A DNA stretch of 64,000 nt from Pseudorhodoferax sp. Leaf265. Lineage in GTDB: Bacteria; Pseudomonadota; Gammaproteobacteria; Burkholderiales; Burkholderiaceae_C. The stretch is from assembly GCF_001422365.1 (NCBI RefSeq), contig NZ_LMMT01000011.1, forward strand, positions 1 through 64,000, in the 5' to 3' direction. The notes beneath the pieces were generated by a model, which was not told the origin of the DNA, searched no databases, and worked only from the letters and a program-made list of their open reading frames with translations. The translations under genes were made by a program, and so were the position numbers. This document shows positions 1 to 9,554 of this stretch, one piece after another (positions within the stretch are counted from its first letter, which is position 1; every line of letters begins with the position of its first letter).

Positions 1-1386
1 AAGCGTCGCCACGGCACGGCCGGCGACACTTCGCCGGTGGAGTTCGAACGACGCCATTCCCAACGGCTTGAAGGTGTCTAGGAAATCCGGGTCGATTCAA
101 CCTGCCGTTCCATATCATTGCCGACGGAGCCGACTGGCACTGCGTGTCAGCCAGCGAGCACCCGTAAAGAGTTCGTCCCCGCAGGCATAGGTCGGTCCAA
201 AACATTCCGCATCGCACAAGTGTCCTACGACACCCTTGTCGACGACACGTTTACACCTTTCGAGATGGTGACGAGGATGGCGAACATGGGAACTACGCCA
301 CCTAGGCCCGCAGCCAGCCGAGTCTGCATAACTGTCGGTCGCTCCTCTGAGCAGCGCGGAGGGACTTAGCCCGATTGCCCTGTTTTAAGCCGGCAAGCGT
401 CGCCGTAACTTTCCCCTTTGTTTCAGATAGTGACATGAGTTTCAATCCACCTCTTGGGGCGGCGTGCGCATACCCCCAGGCCGAGGACGCGTGTGCCTTC
501 TTTTGCGCTGAGTTGCCCCAGCCATTCGCCGCCCTCGTTGAGTTCCCATTCGGCCGCTGACCAGGACGGGTCAGACGCAGCCGCTTCAGCGCCGTGACCG
601 GCCAAGGCCCTCAGACAACGGACGCACTGCAGCCAATGCGAGTTCGAGATACTCTGTCCAGCGGGAAGGCAGCGGTGTCGGCGCCGATAAAGATCTTGAC
701 CACTTTTGCATCGGCGCTTACATCTGCCCCGTATGCGTGGCCTCACCACGCCATTGAGGACTCTGGCCACCCACCCGAATGGGCCGGCCCGATGGTTGGC
801 GCTTTGGGTCGGAGACGTGCCCTCACTCGTCACGGCCTTGGTCGTGGTCATTGCAGCGAACGAGCGTTGACGTGAAAAGCCATTGGCGTACAAGCTGCGC
901 GAGCGCTTGAGGGCGCATCGGAAGCAGGCCCTTTGGCGCTGGCGCCGCCATCTCAGTCGCCTGAGGGGCTTGAGCTGCGCGAGAAGAACGAATCAGACCC
1001 TGCCATTGTCTACATGGCTGCGCCGAACTTGACAGGCGTGAACGACGGGAAGGAGTTGCGAAGCGGCCACCGGAGCCCGTAGTCGGACTGGCTCCAATGG
1101 GCGCACAGCGCCAGTTCGTCCTGGTCAGCAGCGGTCATTGAACCGCCAGATTCTCAGGATGGTCGAGCGAAGATTGCTGGGGTGACCGCAGGGCCAACTT
1201 CGCGTGGCGACGTTTGTGCCGGTGTAACTGGCCAGCGGCTCGCCCACGCCCGGACTATGTTCGTAGCGTGAGTGCAGGCCTCAAGCGCCGCTTCACGGAG
1301 CCACACAAGCCGCAGACCGACGGCAGGTGGAGCCATCATCCAGTCGGCGCGGTGCACTCATTCATTCCATAACAGTCCAGCAACGG
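1..1386. other. No recognisable gene
   Basis: Only short overlapping open frames on both strands occur here. None has a convincing ribosome binding site, family motif or consistent coding character. The longest is a minus-strand frame at 423-893 whose translation I do not recognise. This may be decayed sequence at the edge of the RHS cluster. Confidence 0.5.
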
Positions 1387-1408
1387 AAAAGGGCCGCAAT
1401 GCGGCCCC
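1387..1408 (-). terminator. Intrinsic terminator of the RHS/immunity operon
   Basis: Read on the minus strand, a GGGCCGC/GCGGCCC stem with a 3-nt loop is followed by a TTTT run. It lies just past the stop of the 90-aa immunity-like gene, so it probably ends the long minus-strand transcript carrying the RHS genes. Confidence 0.75.
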
Positions 1409-1443
1409 TTTAAATGAGTTAACACTTCTGTTCGAACCCCACT

Positions 1444-1713
1444 CTATGTTGGATGACTCCACTCAGCATCGAATGCTGTTTTGATCTTGGCCAATGTTTC
1501 TTCCGGATTCAACCCTGAGTTACTTTCATAGGCGGCAGCCACATGCTTAGCCAAATCAACAAGCATCAAGCCCCAAGCACTGGGATCATTCCACATTCTG
1601 GGAGACAACGTAACAACTTGGTTTCCGTCCGAAATCCATATCCGCGCTAACTCCGCTGCCTCAGTCGCATTCAGAGCGGCTGTCGGAACCGCGAGTTGTT
1701 CAATTTCACTCAT
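1444..1713 (-). CDS. DUF5076-like small protein, probable RHS immunity protein
   Basis: This 89-90 aa acidic cytoplasmic protein follows the RHS gene directly: its ATG overlaps the RHS stop codon (TGATG), and a GTG one codon upstream is an alternative start. It contains a W/D/P pattern (MWNDPSAWGLMLVDLAKHV) that resembles the DUF5076 family. Its position immediately after the variable C-terminal tip of a polymorphic toxin is the standard place for an immunity gene, so I infer that it neutralises the GIY-YIG-like tip. The immunity role rests on position only; the DUF5076 match is from memory of the family pattern. Confidence 0.7.
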   Translation of the reverse strand: MSEIEQLAVPTAALNATEAAELARIWISDGNQVVTLSPRMWNDPSAWGLMLVDLAKHVAAAYESNSGLNPEETLAKIKTAFDAEWSHPT

Positions 1714-4700
1714 CACTGATCCTCTCTAAGCAAGTATCGTCGATTTGGTCCGATCGGATCAACCTTGTTACTCACTGCATCACTCAGTCGAGCAGGCACC
1801 CCACCTGTCAATTCCTGAATTCTTCGATGCTCGGAGATTTCTCGAGCAGTTTTTCCACCGGGCACTGGCGTTATTACAGCAGTACCGGGCTCAAGCCGCC
1901 CAGCCTCCTGATGCTGTTGCAATCTACGCGGGACATTGCTTGACTGGCCAACGTAGGGAGTGTTGCCTGCCGCCTTGTCTGGGAACTCATACCGTCCCGC
2001 CCGCACTGGCGTGCTCGGCGGTGCGCCTCCTGTCACTGCGCCACCGCCCACGCCGCGGACACCGGCCCCTCCCTCAAGAGAAGCTTGCTTGTTCCCAATC
2101 ATGTCCATAGGTTGTATCCACGCGTACTCGAAACGCCCCACCTCTTGCTGCTGTCGAAGCATCTGCCCATGCATGATCCGAGCTTGCTCGAGGTTGCGCC
2201 CCGTTGGATCGACTCGGTTGATTGGGTTGTTTGCTACATACGCATACAGATTCATATCATCGGCAGTGCCGATGGGATCGGTCTGCAGGAAGCGGCCCAG
2301 CGCGGGCGAGTAGAAGCGTTCCTTGTAGTACGACAGCGCCGTGTGGCCCAGCATCTGCTGGCCCGTGTAGCGGAACTTGGTGCCGCCGCTGGCGGTGTGC
2401 GGCTCGCCGAACGGGCCGTACTTGTTGATGTCGTTGTTCGCACCAGCAGCGTTAGCCTGCGCCACGATGGAGCCGACGTGGTCGGCGTAGAGCCAGCTGC
2501 GCGTTGCAGCGTTGGTGCTGGTGTAGGTGACCAGCGGCTCGTCCACGCCGGGGCCGTGCACGTAGCGGGCCTGCAGGACGCCGGAGATGTTGTACTCGGC
2601 GACCAGGTCGTGGCCGTCGTACATGCGCTGGGTAACAGAGGTTGCGCTCGTGCTGGTGCTGCGCATCCGACCTTCGGCGTCGTAGGCCATGGTGATGGCC
2701 GTGGCCGGCGAGGCACGGTTGGCACTCTTCAGGCGGTTGTTCAGGTCGTAGGTGTACGTCCAGGTGCCGTCGCCCGTGAGATTGCCATTCGCGTCGTACG
2801 TGATCGCGCCGCCAGCGGCAGCCGTGTACTGGTTGCGACCGTTGGCGGTGTAGCTCTTCGTGCCGTTGGCCACGTTGCCGGCGACCGGCCACTGGTACAG
2901 GTCGTTGCTCCAGCTGTGCGAAACGATCTCGCGCGCTTGGTTGCGGGTGTACGTGTACGTCTGGTCGTGCGTGGTACCGGCGAAGTCGTGCGCCAGGCTG
3001 TTCATATCGCCGAGCGTGTTGTAGCCGTAAGCGGTGGTCGTCCCGTTGCCCAGCGTGACCGTGGTCCGACGGCTCAGGTCGTCGTACGCGTACGACGCCA
3101 AGGCCACGGTGCCCTTCTCGGTCATCGCGACCGGGCGGTTCAACGCGTCGTAGGTCGTGGTGACGTAGAACGCCGTGTCGGGCCACGTGGTGCGGGTTCG
3201 GTTGCTCGCTAGGTCGTACTGGTGCGCCAGCACGCGACCGCCAGCGGTGGTGCTGGTCAGGCGGCCGGCGTTGTCCCAGGCGTAGCTGACGTTGGACGCC
3301 GTGGTCGACATGGTCGCCGTGAGACGGCGGCCCAGCAGGTCGTACGTGTAGCTGACGTTGTCGGTGGCCGTCGGATAGGTCCGGCTGGTGACGCGGTTCA
3401 GGTCGTCGTAGGCGATGGCGATGCTCTGTGCGCTACGCTTGCGCAGGCTCGTCACGTTCGCGTTGGCGTCGTAGCCGTACTCCTCGTAATCGGTCGTCGA
3501 AGCCGTGTTCACCGTGGTGGGGTTCGGGAACTGCGTCTTGACCTTGCGGTCGTGGCCGTCGTAGGTGTGAGCGGTCAGGTTGTTCTTGGAGTCCTTCTCG
3601 CTAGCCAGCAAGCCGTTGTTCGTGTAGGTGTAGGTGGCGTAGTTTTGCACGACCGCGGTGCCGACGCCGCGCTTGGCGATCTGCACGGTGTCGTCCAGGT
3701 TGTAGACGGTCTCGCTTATACGGTTGCCGCCCTCAGCCGCCGTCAGGTTCTCCGTGACGCGCATCACGCGATCGAGGTCGTCGTACACGTAGTCGGTGAC
3801 GGGGACCGGTGCGGCCTGAGCCGGGCACGTCGTGCTGGCCGCGGTCTGCGCAGGGCCCCAGGACTTCAGCAACTTGCCGCTGGCCGTGTAGGTCCGGCAA
3901 CTCACCATCCACTGCGTACCGATCTGCGAGGAACTGCGGATCAGCTTGCCCTCGTTGTCGTAGGCCAGGTGGGTGACTTTGCCCAGCGCGTCGGTGATCT
4001 GCGTCGGGCGACGCTCGGCGTCGTAAACGGTGGTGACGGTGTCGGTGACGTCCGTGCGCGGGCCGTTGACCACCGTCTGGTTGCCCACGCCGTCGAACGT
4101 GAGCGTGGTGGTGATGTTCAGCTTGCCCGTGCCGGCGTCCGCGACGATCGTTTGCGGCACGTACTTGTTGGCCGCGTTGTAGCTCGTCGTGCTCTGAACG
4201 GTGTTGCTGGCGTTCGTCTTTTGCGTGACCGAGGTCTGAAGGTAGAACGCGGGGAAACCGGAGGCGGTGTAGGAGGTGTAGCCGAACGTGGTGACCGGTT
4301 GGACGCCAGCCGCATCAGCGGGGCTGGTCACCGTCAGCGGCAAGCCCTGAGCGGTGTACGCGTAGTTGGTCACCTTCGCACGGGCATCCGTGGCGGACAG
4401 CACCTTGTTGAAGCCGCTTTCGTAGGTGAACGACTGGGTCAGCGTCGCCAGACCGGAGGCCGGTTTGGCGATCTGCCTGATCGTCTTCACGTTGTGGGTG
4501 CAGCGCAGCTGAGCGGCGCAAGGCGCGTCGTCGTAGTCGTACTCGACGCTGTTGCCTTCCGGAAGCACCGTCTTCACCAGACGGCTGTGGCCGTCGTAAG
4601 TGTTGGTCGTGACCTTGCCCGTCGGGTTGATCGACTTCCAGGTCTTCCCGGCGGCGTCGAGGTAGGAGACGGTGCTGCGCGCGAGCGGCGCCACCTCTTC

Positions 4701-7697
4701 CGTGCGCGAACCAGCGAAGTAGAAGTTCGACACCTTGCCCAACGCGTTGGTCTGCGTCTGCACGCGCTCCAGCTCGTCGTAGACGTTGATGACCTGCGCC
4801 ACCGTCGGGTTGGCAGGCAGGAAGAACCTCGTCATGCGACCGGGCAGGTCGTACTGGTAGGTCGTGTCCTTGGTGGTGGCATCGGTGAACTTCACCAGGT
4901 TGCCGCCCGTGTCGTGCGTGTAGCTGACGCTGCGGCTTCCGTCGGACACGCCGGAGATGCGACCGCTGGTGTAGCTGAAGTTCAAAAGCCGGCCGAGGCT
5001 GTTGCTCACCTGCGTGAGGTCGTTGCCGGTGTAGGTGAACTTGACCTGCAAGCCGCTCGAGTGCTGGTACGTGCTTGCCTTACCTGCAGCATTGAAGTTC
5101 AGGCGAGCCTTGTTGGCCGACTCGTGCGTGAACGTCAGATCGGCGTTGCGGATCAGCTTGGCCGAGCTACCGGGAGGCGCGTTGTAGGTGCCGTCGGGAA
5201 GCTTGACGAACACTTCGCCACTCAGCCCGTTGCGCACAACCACGGTGTTGTCCAAGAGCTGATCACCAGCCCAACGTGCGCCAAGCGTCGCCACCACGAA
5301 CTTGTTCACCGGCATGGTTGCGTCGGACATCAGGTCCAGCGCCACCAAGCTTTCGGCGATCACGCCGACGGCATCGAGCGCGGAGTCTTCGCCCATCGCC
5401 TGCAGGCCGTCGCTGTTGACGCTGGCCGTGCTGTCCCAGTTGTGAGTCCATCCCTTGCCGAGAGGGCCGGATTGATGCCGGGTGCCTGAGTTGTAGAGCT
5501 TGTTGAAGCTCAGGCTCATCGGGAACTCGCCCACGCCGGACTTGATGTCCTCGTTCGGATAGAGGAAGTTGCCGGTCACGAGGTCGATGGGGTCGGCGAT
5601 CAGGCCGCGCACGCCAGTCTTCATCGCGTCGTTGCTGACTGCGTTCTTCACTGCGGCGGCAGCGGCGTTGCCTGCCGGGTTGGGGAACACGGCGTCGCCG
5701 CCGGCCATGCCGCCGCCGATTCCCGACAGCAAACCCATCGAGCCACCGCTGTTCACGATGCCGTAGTAGCCGGCCCCGGTCCACGTGCCCTCGCCCACGT
5801 CGCAGCGAGTCGGCAAGATCAATCGCCGACCGGCTGCGATGGCAGCGTCGAAAGTGGGAATCCAGGACGCGCAGCTGAGGAGGTTCGGCTTGACGGCTGC
5901 GTTGTAGTTGCCAGAGGTTGCGGAGTAGATGCGCTGGCCGCCTTGCGCTGCAATGTCGACCAACTTGACGGTCGAGACGGCGCTGACGCCTGTGGACTGC
6001 TGAACTGCGACCGATTCCAGAACGCTCAAGCGCATGCCTGAGGTGAAAAAGCTGGCACGCTCCTTGTTGGTGTCGTTGTCCTGGCTGACCACGCTCACCG
6101 CGTTCCCGGGCAGGTCAACGAACTGTGCGTTGCGGTGTCCGGCGATGCCCACGCGGTGATGCATGAACGTCGTCGTGCGGGCCAATCGATCACCGATGTG
6201 GTGGATTTGGTCGGTTTGGGCAATCCAGTTGGACGAGAGGATGGCGAGCGTGGAGCCCAGCGTCTCTTCGGCGCCCTCCGCGACGCCGTTGGCGCGAGCG
6301 GCTTCCAATCGCTTGCGATGGTGCTCGATCGCGCCGCGGCCCACAGGCCCCCAAGCGTTTCCGATGAGGTAGGTACCGCCCCCCGTCAGGCGCTGCTCGA
6401 TCGGCGCGCTGAGCGGGCTGGTGGTCGCGTAGGCTCCGTGGTTGACCTGGAAGTTGATCGTGCTGCCGGCGCCCGGCGCCACAGCGACGGTACCGGTCGC
6501 GACCAGCGTCCCGTCCAGGCGCAGCTCCGCGAAATTCGACGCGTTGTACGTCACCGTCAAGCGTCGGCCGTAGATCGCATCGGACGTGTAGGTCCTGTCG
6601 ATACCTGCGTACTTGATGTTCAGCGTGGTGCGGAACGAGTCAGGTAGTTCGCCCGCCCACTCGGTCAGCGGAACCGTCGTGACTTGATACGGCAGAGCAG
6701 TCTGGCGCAGATTTCCGGCCGAATGCGGAACGATGGTGGTCCCACCGAGCACGTCGTCCAGAGTGCCTGCAGGCTGGTTGGTCCGCAGGTGCGTCGCCAA
6801 GTTGTTGGCGTAGGTCGTCAAGTTGTTCCGGATGTTGGTCCGGTTCAGGTTCTGAACGTAGTCGGCGGTGCTGGTGGCGCCGCTCAGTGCAGAAGTCAAG
6901 TACGACGACGCGTTGTAACCGGTGGCCGTAGCGAGGTTGATGCCGGCCTTGCGGGTGTGCGGCTTGTAGCTTGGATCGAAGAAGTAGTTCGTGCCACCGA
7001 TGTTGACCTTCACCCACACGTGCTCGATCACGACGCTGTGCAGGGCCGGGCAAGTTCCGCTTGCAGAAACGTAGATCGCGCTGGTCGGGATCCGGCCAGC
7101 GCCAAGGAAGTTCGAGACGCCGCACGCGTTGGCGGTATCGATGCCGGTCCAGTCGCTGTACTGCGCAGCGGTCAGGTTGATCTGGCCCTTCACGTAGCTC
7201 GCCGTGTACCCGGACGCGCGAAGCAGCTTGACCATCAGGTCCGCTTGATCGAAGGCCGTGCCCTGGTTGTCCAGGATGGTCCCGAAGGCGCCCTTCTTGA
7301 TGCCCCACATCGGCACGTATCCGACGTTGTTGCGCACGTGCTCGTAGATCAGGTCCACGTTGTTGCGCAGCGAACGCGCCAGCACCGAGATCGATGCAGG
7401 ACTCAACGCGGCGTTGTCGCCCGTCACACGCATCGCCTGCGCACGAGAAGGAGGCACGATGCCCGCGTTCAGGTCGGCGGGCAAGCGCATGTCGCGCATC
7501 GCCGCGGCCGATTCCTCGGGGGTGATCACCGGAAGTTCGACCCGGTTGATGCCGGGGATGCTTTCGGCCGAAGCGGCCCGCGCGGTCTCCATGGTCTTCG
7601 GATCGAAGAGGACCTGTGCCGATGCCTGCTGGGCGGCGATCGCCCCCAACAGGACCGCAACGGCCGCGACGACCGATGAGCGTTTGAGTTTGAACAT
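1713..7697 (-). CDS. Giant RHS/YD-repeat polymorphic toxin with GIY-YIG-like nuclease tip
   Basis: A secreted protein of about 1994 aa. The ATG at 7697 is chosen because a GAGGGG Shine-Dalgarno precedes it and a clean Sec signal peptide follows (charged MFKLKR, hydrophobic core, AQQASA cleavage region). Next comes a transglutaminase-like fold: the motifs EHVWV and FFDPSYK are present, but the expected nucleophilic Cys is not evident (FDQAD). Then a DUF6531-like segment (DPIDLVTGNFLY), many YD repeats, and the conserved RHS core end (RFLQTDPIGT...NRVDPTG). The last ~161 residues (bases 1716-2198) form the variable tip with GRYEF, PYVGQSSNVPRRLQQH, a conserved-type Glu in AREISEH and a late Asn, which matches GIY-YIG (URI) nuclease toxins. 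It lies downstream of a type II secretion-like cluster on the same strand and ahead of an immunity-like gene. Nuclease activity is inferred. Confidence 0.88.
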   Translation of the reverse strand: MFKLKRSSVVAAVAVLLGAIAAQQASAQVLFDPKTMETARAASAESIPGINRVELPVITPEESAAAMRDMRLPADLNAGIVPPSRAQAMRVTGDNAALSPASISVLARSLRNNVDLIYEHVRNNVGYVPMWGIKKGAFGTILDNQGTAFDQADLMVKLLRASGYTASYVKGQINLTAAQYSDWTGIDTANACGVSNFLGAGRIPTSAIYVSASGTCPALHSVVIEHVWVKVNIGGTNYFFDPSYKPHTRKAGINLATATGYNASSYLTSALSGATSTADYVQNLNRTNIRNNLTTYANNLATHLRTNQPAGTLDDVLGGTTIVPHSAGNLRQTALPYQVTTVPLTEWAGELPDSFRTTLNIKYAGIDRTYTSDAIYGRRLTVTYNASNFAELRLDGTLVATGTVAVAPGAGSTINFQVNHGAYATTSPLSAPIEQRLTGGGTYLIGNAWGPVGRGAIEHHRKRLEAARANGVAEGAEETLGSTLAILSSNWIAQTDQIHHIGDRLARTTTFMHHRVGIAGHRNAQFVDLPGNAVSVVSQDNDTNKERASFFTSGMRLSVLESVAVQQSTGVSAVSTVKLVDIAAQGGQRIYSATSGNYNAAVKPNLLSCASWIPTFDAAIAAGRRLILPTRCDVGEGTWTGAGYYGIVNSGGSMGLLSGIGGGMAGGDAVFPNPAGNAAAAAVKNAVSNDAMKTGVRGLIADPIDLVTGNFLYPNEDIKSGVGEFPMSLSFNKLYNSGTRHQSGPLGKGWTHNWDSTASVNSDGLQAMGEDSALDAVGVIAESLVALDLMSDATMPVNKFVVATLGARWAGDQLLDNTVVVRNGLSGEVFVKLPDGTYNAPPGSSAKLIRNADLTFTHESANKARLNFNAAGKASTYQHSSGLQVKFTYTGNDLTQVSNSLGRLLNFSYTSGRISGVSDGSRSVSYTHDTGGNLVKFTDATTKDTTYQYDLPGRMTRFFLPANPTVAQVINVYDELERVQTQTNALGKVSNFYFAGSRTEEVAPLARSTVSYLDAAGKTWKSINPTGKVTTNTYDGHSRLVKTVLPEGNSVEYDYDDAPCAAQLRCTHNVKTIRQIAKPASGLATLTQSFTYESGFNKVLSATDARAKVTNYAYTAQGLPLTVTSPADAAGVQPVTTFGYTSYTASGFPAFYLQTSVTQKTNASNTVQSTTSYNAANKYVPQTIVADAGTGKLNITTTLTFDGVGNQTVVNGPRTDVTDTVTTVYDAERRPTQITDALGKVTHLAYDNEGKLIRSSSQIGTQWMVSCRTYTASGKLLKSWGPAQTAASTTCPAQAAPVPVTDYVYDDLDRVMRVTENLTAAEGGNRISETVYNLDDTVQIAKRGVGTAVVQNYATYTYTNNGLLASEKDSKNNLTAHTYDGHDRKVKTQFPNPTTVNTASTTDYEEYGYDANANVTSLRKRSAQSIAIAYDDLNRVTSRTYPTATDNVSYTYDLLGRRLTATMSTTASNVSYAWDNAGRLTSTTAGGRVLAHQYDLASNRTRTTWPDTAFYVTTTYDALNRPVAMTEKGTVALASYAYDDLSRRTTVTLGNGTTTAYGYNTLGDMNSLAHDFAGTTHDQTYTYTRNQAREIVSHSWSNDLYQWPVAGNVANGTKSYTANGRNQYTAAAGGAITYDANGNLTGDGTWTYTYDLNNRLKSANRASPATAITMAYDAEGRMRSTSTSATSVTQRMYDGHDLVAEYNISGVLQARYVHGPGVDEPLVTYTSTNAATRSWLYADHVGSIVAQANAAGANNDINKYGPFGEPHTASGGTKFRYTGQQMLGHTALSYYKERFYSPALGRFLQTDPIGTADDMNLYAYVANNPINRVDPTGRNLEQARIMHGQMLRQQQEVGRFEYAWIQPMDMIGNKQASLEGGAGVRGVGGGAVTGGAPPSTPVRAGRYEFPDKAAGNTPYVGQSSNVPRRLQQHQEAGRLEPGTAVITPVPGGKTAREISEHRRIQELTGGVPARLSDAVSNKVDPIGPNRRYLLREDQ

Positions 7698-7785
7698 GAG
7701 AACACCCCTCCGCACGGCGCCGCTGGGCTGCCGTGAAGCGTTGAAAGAATGGTGGTGGGTTCGGCCTACCGGGGCCGAGAGCCCG

Positions 7786-8013
7786 TCAGCTCGGCGCGCC
7801 CGTCGTCACGACGGTGCTGCGGTTGCCCGCCGCGTCGTACGTGTAGGTGATCACGGTGCCGTTGCTGTAGGTGACTTTGGTCAGCCGACCGAGGCTGTCG
7901 TAGGTGTGTGTCGCGGAGCCTGCGTGCGCAGGTAACACCGTGGTCAATGCGAGCAATGCCAACGCACAGCCGGCCGCTGCGCGCGAGGCCCACCCGATGC
8001 GATGAGTCTTCAT
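7786..8013 (-). CDS. Mini RHS protein: signal peptide plus two YD repeats
   Basis: A 75-aa exported protein. The ATG at 8013 follows a GGGGGA Shine-Dalgarno and begins a typical Sec signal peptide ending near PAHAG. The mature part is only about 45 residues and holds two YD-type repeats (TYDSLGRLTKVTY and TYDAAGNRSTV). It lies 88 bp upstream of the giant RHS gene on the same strand. It may be a relic of a second RHS gene or a functional small companion; the intact signal peptide and good RBS favour expression. Confidence 0.7.
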   Translation of the reverse strand: MKTHRIGWASRAAAGCALALLALTTVLPAHAGSATHTYDSLGRLTKVTYSNGTVITYTYDAAGNRSTVVTTGAPS

Positions 8014-8159
8014 GGAATCCCCCCTGTTGGGTTCAATCTGCGATCGAACGTGGTGCCCGAGCACGCAGCAACGCACCCCGGCTTCTCACATCGAATTACA
8101 TCGAACAACGCTGCATTGCAGAACTACCAAAACCTGCAGGTAGAACCCCCCACGTACTC

Positions 8160-8699
8160 TCAGAACGGCTTTGTAGGCGACATGGTTCCGATCCTCGCTG
8201 GCTCGATCCGAGTGATCGCAGCATGGTGGATGAACGTCCACTGCGAGTAGTCGTCTTTGCCTTCGAACTCCGCGTCGAGCACGGAGAAACCCGTGCGCTT
8301 GATGGGTGCGCGCACGGATGCTGAGTGGACACCGATGATCCCGCCGTGCGATCCGCGGATGAGCTTGAACGGAGTACCCTGCCCTATAGGGTCCGGGTAG
8401 GGCTGCCGAAGGTGCCGTCTCGGCGGGTACGAGCGGGAGTCCTCTAGGAGGCTCTCCAGCGACGGGGGATACTGCTTTGGCTCCGATGCTGCTTCGTAGT
8501 AGCTGCCGATGGCGCGGCGGACCTGATCCCCAGCGAAGAGCAGTTCCTCTTCGCGCTCGCGCCGCCGCTCCATCGACCACAGGATGGCTTCGCCCGTCAG
8601 CGCGACGCTACCCAGGGCCAGCCAGAACAGAAGCACCAGGTAGCCGAGACCGCCCTGCCCGGCCCGGCTGCCGCTACCACTCCGCGAACGCTTTGCCAT
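8160..8699 (-). CDS. Minor pseudopilin-like protein of the T2SS-like cluster
   Basis: A 179-aa protein with a short basic N-terminus, then a single hydrophobic helix (GYLVLLFWLALGSVAL), then a region EEELLFAGDQVRRAIGSYYE that recurs in pseudopilins of atypical type II-like clusters. The classical prepilin peptidase site is degenerate: the +5 Glu is missing, so processing is uncertain. The start at 8699 overlaps the end of the preceding pseudopilin gene by 26 bp. It is the last secretion gene before the RHS genes. Confidence 0.72.
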   Translation of the reverse strand: MAKRSRSGSGSRAGQGGLGYLVLLFWLALGSVALTGEAILWSMERRREREEELLFAGDQVRRAIGSYYEAASEPKQYPPSLESLLEDSRSYPPRRHLRQPYPDPIGQGTPFKLIRGSHGGIIGVHSASVRAPIKRTGFSVLDAEFEGKDDYSQWTFIHHAAITRIEPARIGTMSPTKPF

Positions 8700-9060
8700 T
8701 GCGGCCCACGCCTGCGGACGCACTGCGGATGTCGAACACCGAGCCCTTCTCACCTTGGGGTGGAGGAACGATCACCCAGGCGTCCGAAGTCTGGGACACA
8801 GGATCCTCAGGCACGTGCCGGAGGTAGCGACGATCGACAAGCTCCTGCAGCGTCTCCGGATACCGACCGCTGTCCGCGTAGAACTTGTCGATGGTCGTGC
8901 GCAAGGTGGCCAGGTTCTCCTTCAGGACCACTTCCTTGGCGCGATCGACGCTGCCGAAGTACTGCGGCGCCACAAGCGCGAGCAGCGTCGCCACGACGGC
9001 CAGGACCACCAGCAGCTCGATGAGCGTGAACCCGCGCGGTCGCGATCGCATGCTCGCCAT
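8674..9060 (-). CDS. Type II secretion pseudopilin (GspG-like)
   Basis: A 128-aa protein with a canonical class III signal: RPRG/FTLIELLVV, cleavage after Gly10 and Glu at +5 of the mature protein. The C-terminal globular part contains YPETLQELVDRRYLRHVPEDP, the usual GspG-type loop. The ATG at 9060 overlaps the preceding stop by one base, so translation is probably coupled. It should assemble into the periplasmic pseudopilus. Confidence 0.85.
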   Translation of the reverse strand: MASMRSRPRGFTLIELLVVLAVVATLLALVAPQYFGSVDRAKEVVLKENLATLRTTIDKFYADSGRYPETLQELVDRRYLRHVPEDPVSQTSDAWVIVPPPQGEKGSVFDIRSASAGVGRNGKAFAEW

Positions 9061-9554
9061 CACCACTGCCGGTACGGCACGCCGTTCAGGCCGGCCCGCG
9101 TGTCGCGCGAATGCACGTCGAAGACGTCGCGCCCCTCTTTCGGCGCATGGTGCGGTGACACGTACGCGCGCTTGGCCCAGGTCGCATCGGCCGACAGCTC
9201 CGCGTCCGCATTGAACGGATCGCGCGGAATGCTGCGCAGGAACTTGATCCGCCGGCCGGCCGGGTCGCGCTGATCCACGGCGCCGTCGACGAGGACACGC
9301 AACGTCGGCGGGTAGCCGGACGCGTCGACGGTCCTTTGGATGCGCCCCTCGTCGACGGCCAATTTGTAGGCGTCGATGGCCTTGCGGATCGTCCGCAGAG
9401 ATTCCCGCAATTCCTGCTCTTTGCCGCGCCGACTGGCGACGTCGGCCATGGGGATCGCGATCGAAGCCAGGATGCCCACCAACGCCAGCGTCACCAGCAA
9501 CTCGATGAGCGTGAAGCCCCCTGCCCTCACTCTCCGGTGCCAGCGAACTCTCAT
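9060..9554 (-). CDS. Type II secretion pseudopilin (GspG/GspH-like)
   Basis: A 164-aa protein with a prepilin motif AGG/FTLIELLVT (cleavage after Gly13, Glu18 at +5), a long N-terminal helix (RKAIDAYKLAVDEG) and a globular part with YPPTLRVLVDGA and SIPRDPFN. Its ATG overlaps the secretin stop by 4 bp (ATGA). It is a second pseudopilin in the same operon. I cannot say which of the two is the major subunit. Confidence 0.85.
   Translation of the reverse strand: MRVRWHRRVRAGGFTLIELLVTLALVGILASIAIPMADVASRRGKEQELRESLRTIRKAIDAYKLAVDEGRIQRTVDASGYPPTLRVLVDGAVDQRDPAGRRIKFLRSIPRDPFNADAELSADATWAKRAYVSPHHAPKEGRDVFDVHSRDTRAGLNGVPYRQW

Noticed and set aside
2085-3212. Long plus-strand open frames antisense to the RHS gene (also 3222-5489)
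   Set aside because: They arise from the GC-rich codon pattern of the minus-strand RHS gene; translations are Val/Arg/Gly-rich with no motifs and no ribosome binding sites.
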